6,276 nt of DNA from NCBI GenBank assembly GCA_021840785.1, contig JAKBXD010000114.1, forward strand, positions 1-6,276, given 5' to 3'. The stretch is from Pseudomonadota bacterium. Its GTDB lineage: Bacteria > Pseudomonadota > Gammaproteobacteria > Acidithiobacillales > Acidithiobacillaceae. The position numbers and the translations under genes were made by a program. The notes below the pieces were generated by a model. It searched no databases. It saw only the letters and a list, made by a program, of their open reading frames with translations, and was not told the origin of the DNA. Each line of letters begins with the position of its first letter. The stretch's first letter is position 1. This document shows positions 6,074 to 6,276 of this stretch, in pieces.

Positions 6074-6276
6074 ATGGCGGAGAGCGCGGTGAAAGGATGT
6101 GCCTCAAGCTGGCTACAACCATATCGACCACGAGACTGTCCGCACGATCGCGAGCTCCGATCGCCTTACTACAAGTTGCCGATTCGGTCGCGTCTTTCGA
6201 TCAGCTACAAGGAGGATGCGCCATTTGGGCAGACATCCTTACCAGCAATTTTCACCTTGCTACTCATCACTACTTG
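6074..6276 (+). CDS. Possible 5' end of a gene cut by the window edge
   Basis: From ATG 6074 the frame is open to the window end and gives 67 residues, beginning MAESAVKGCASSW and ending in a hydrophobic LPAIFTLLLITT. A second frame from ATG 6097 (A at -3) is also open to the end for 59 codons, begins MCLKLATTISTTRLSARSRA, and is Ser/Thr/Arg-rich like a targeting sequence. At most one can be right and both may be chance. I recognise neither. Confidence 0.2.
   Translation, partial: MAESAVKGCASSWLQPYRPRDCPHDRELRSPYYKLPIRSRLSISYKEDAPFGQTSLPAIFTLLLITT

Noticed and set aside
1..6276. Biosynthetic cluster, transposon, CRISPR or other multi-gene system
   Set aside because: There is no synthase, transporter, transcription factor, transposase, terminal repeats or spaced repeat array; the four main genes look unrelated.

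Overview
The window looks like nuclear DNA of a filamentous ascomycete (Pezizomycotina). Dothideomycetes is my best guess, but it rests only on the feel of the proteins. The support is: two short introns (52 and 59 nt) with GT...AG ends, Kozak-type start contexts instead of Shine-Dalgarno sites, compact head-to-head and tail-to-tail genes, a textbook fungal Prp46 splicing factor, and an F-box/2EXR-like protein of the kind that is abundant in these fungi. I saw no transposon, rRNA, tRNA or CRISPR array.

Layout from left to right. Positions 1-96 may hold the last 31 codons of a + strand gene cut by the window edge. Positions 97-1143 hold no convincing gene; they contain several inverted repeats, one of which probably falls in the 3' UTR of the next gene. 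Gene A (1144-1845, minus) encodes a 233-residue F-box/2EXR-like protein. A 532 bp divergent intergenic stretch follows. Gene B (2378-3589, plus, three exons) encodes a complete 366-residue metallo-beta-lactamase-fold hydrolase with all expected metal ligands, once two introns are removed. Gene C (3604-5145, minus, intronless) encodes Prp46/PLRG1, a seven-bladed WD40 protein of the spliceosomal NineTeen complex; its stop codon is only 14 bp from that of gene B. A 174 bp divergent promoter separates C from gene D (5320-5844, plus), which encodes a small, probably mitochondrial, single-span membrane protein of unknown function. The right edge holds D's 3' region, a TATA-like box, and perhaps the first codons of another + strand gene.

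The genes do not form an obvious pathway. C is a housekeeping gene. B, A and D look like ordinary fungal genome content with no biosynthetic-cluster signature. The points most worth a second look are architectural: a weak splice donor directly before the active-site motif of B, the overlapping 3' ends of B and C, the palindrome-bearing bidirectional promoter between C and D, the upstream ORF overlapping the long start of D, and D itself as an uncharacterised mitochondrial candidate. I found no convincing new multi-gene system.
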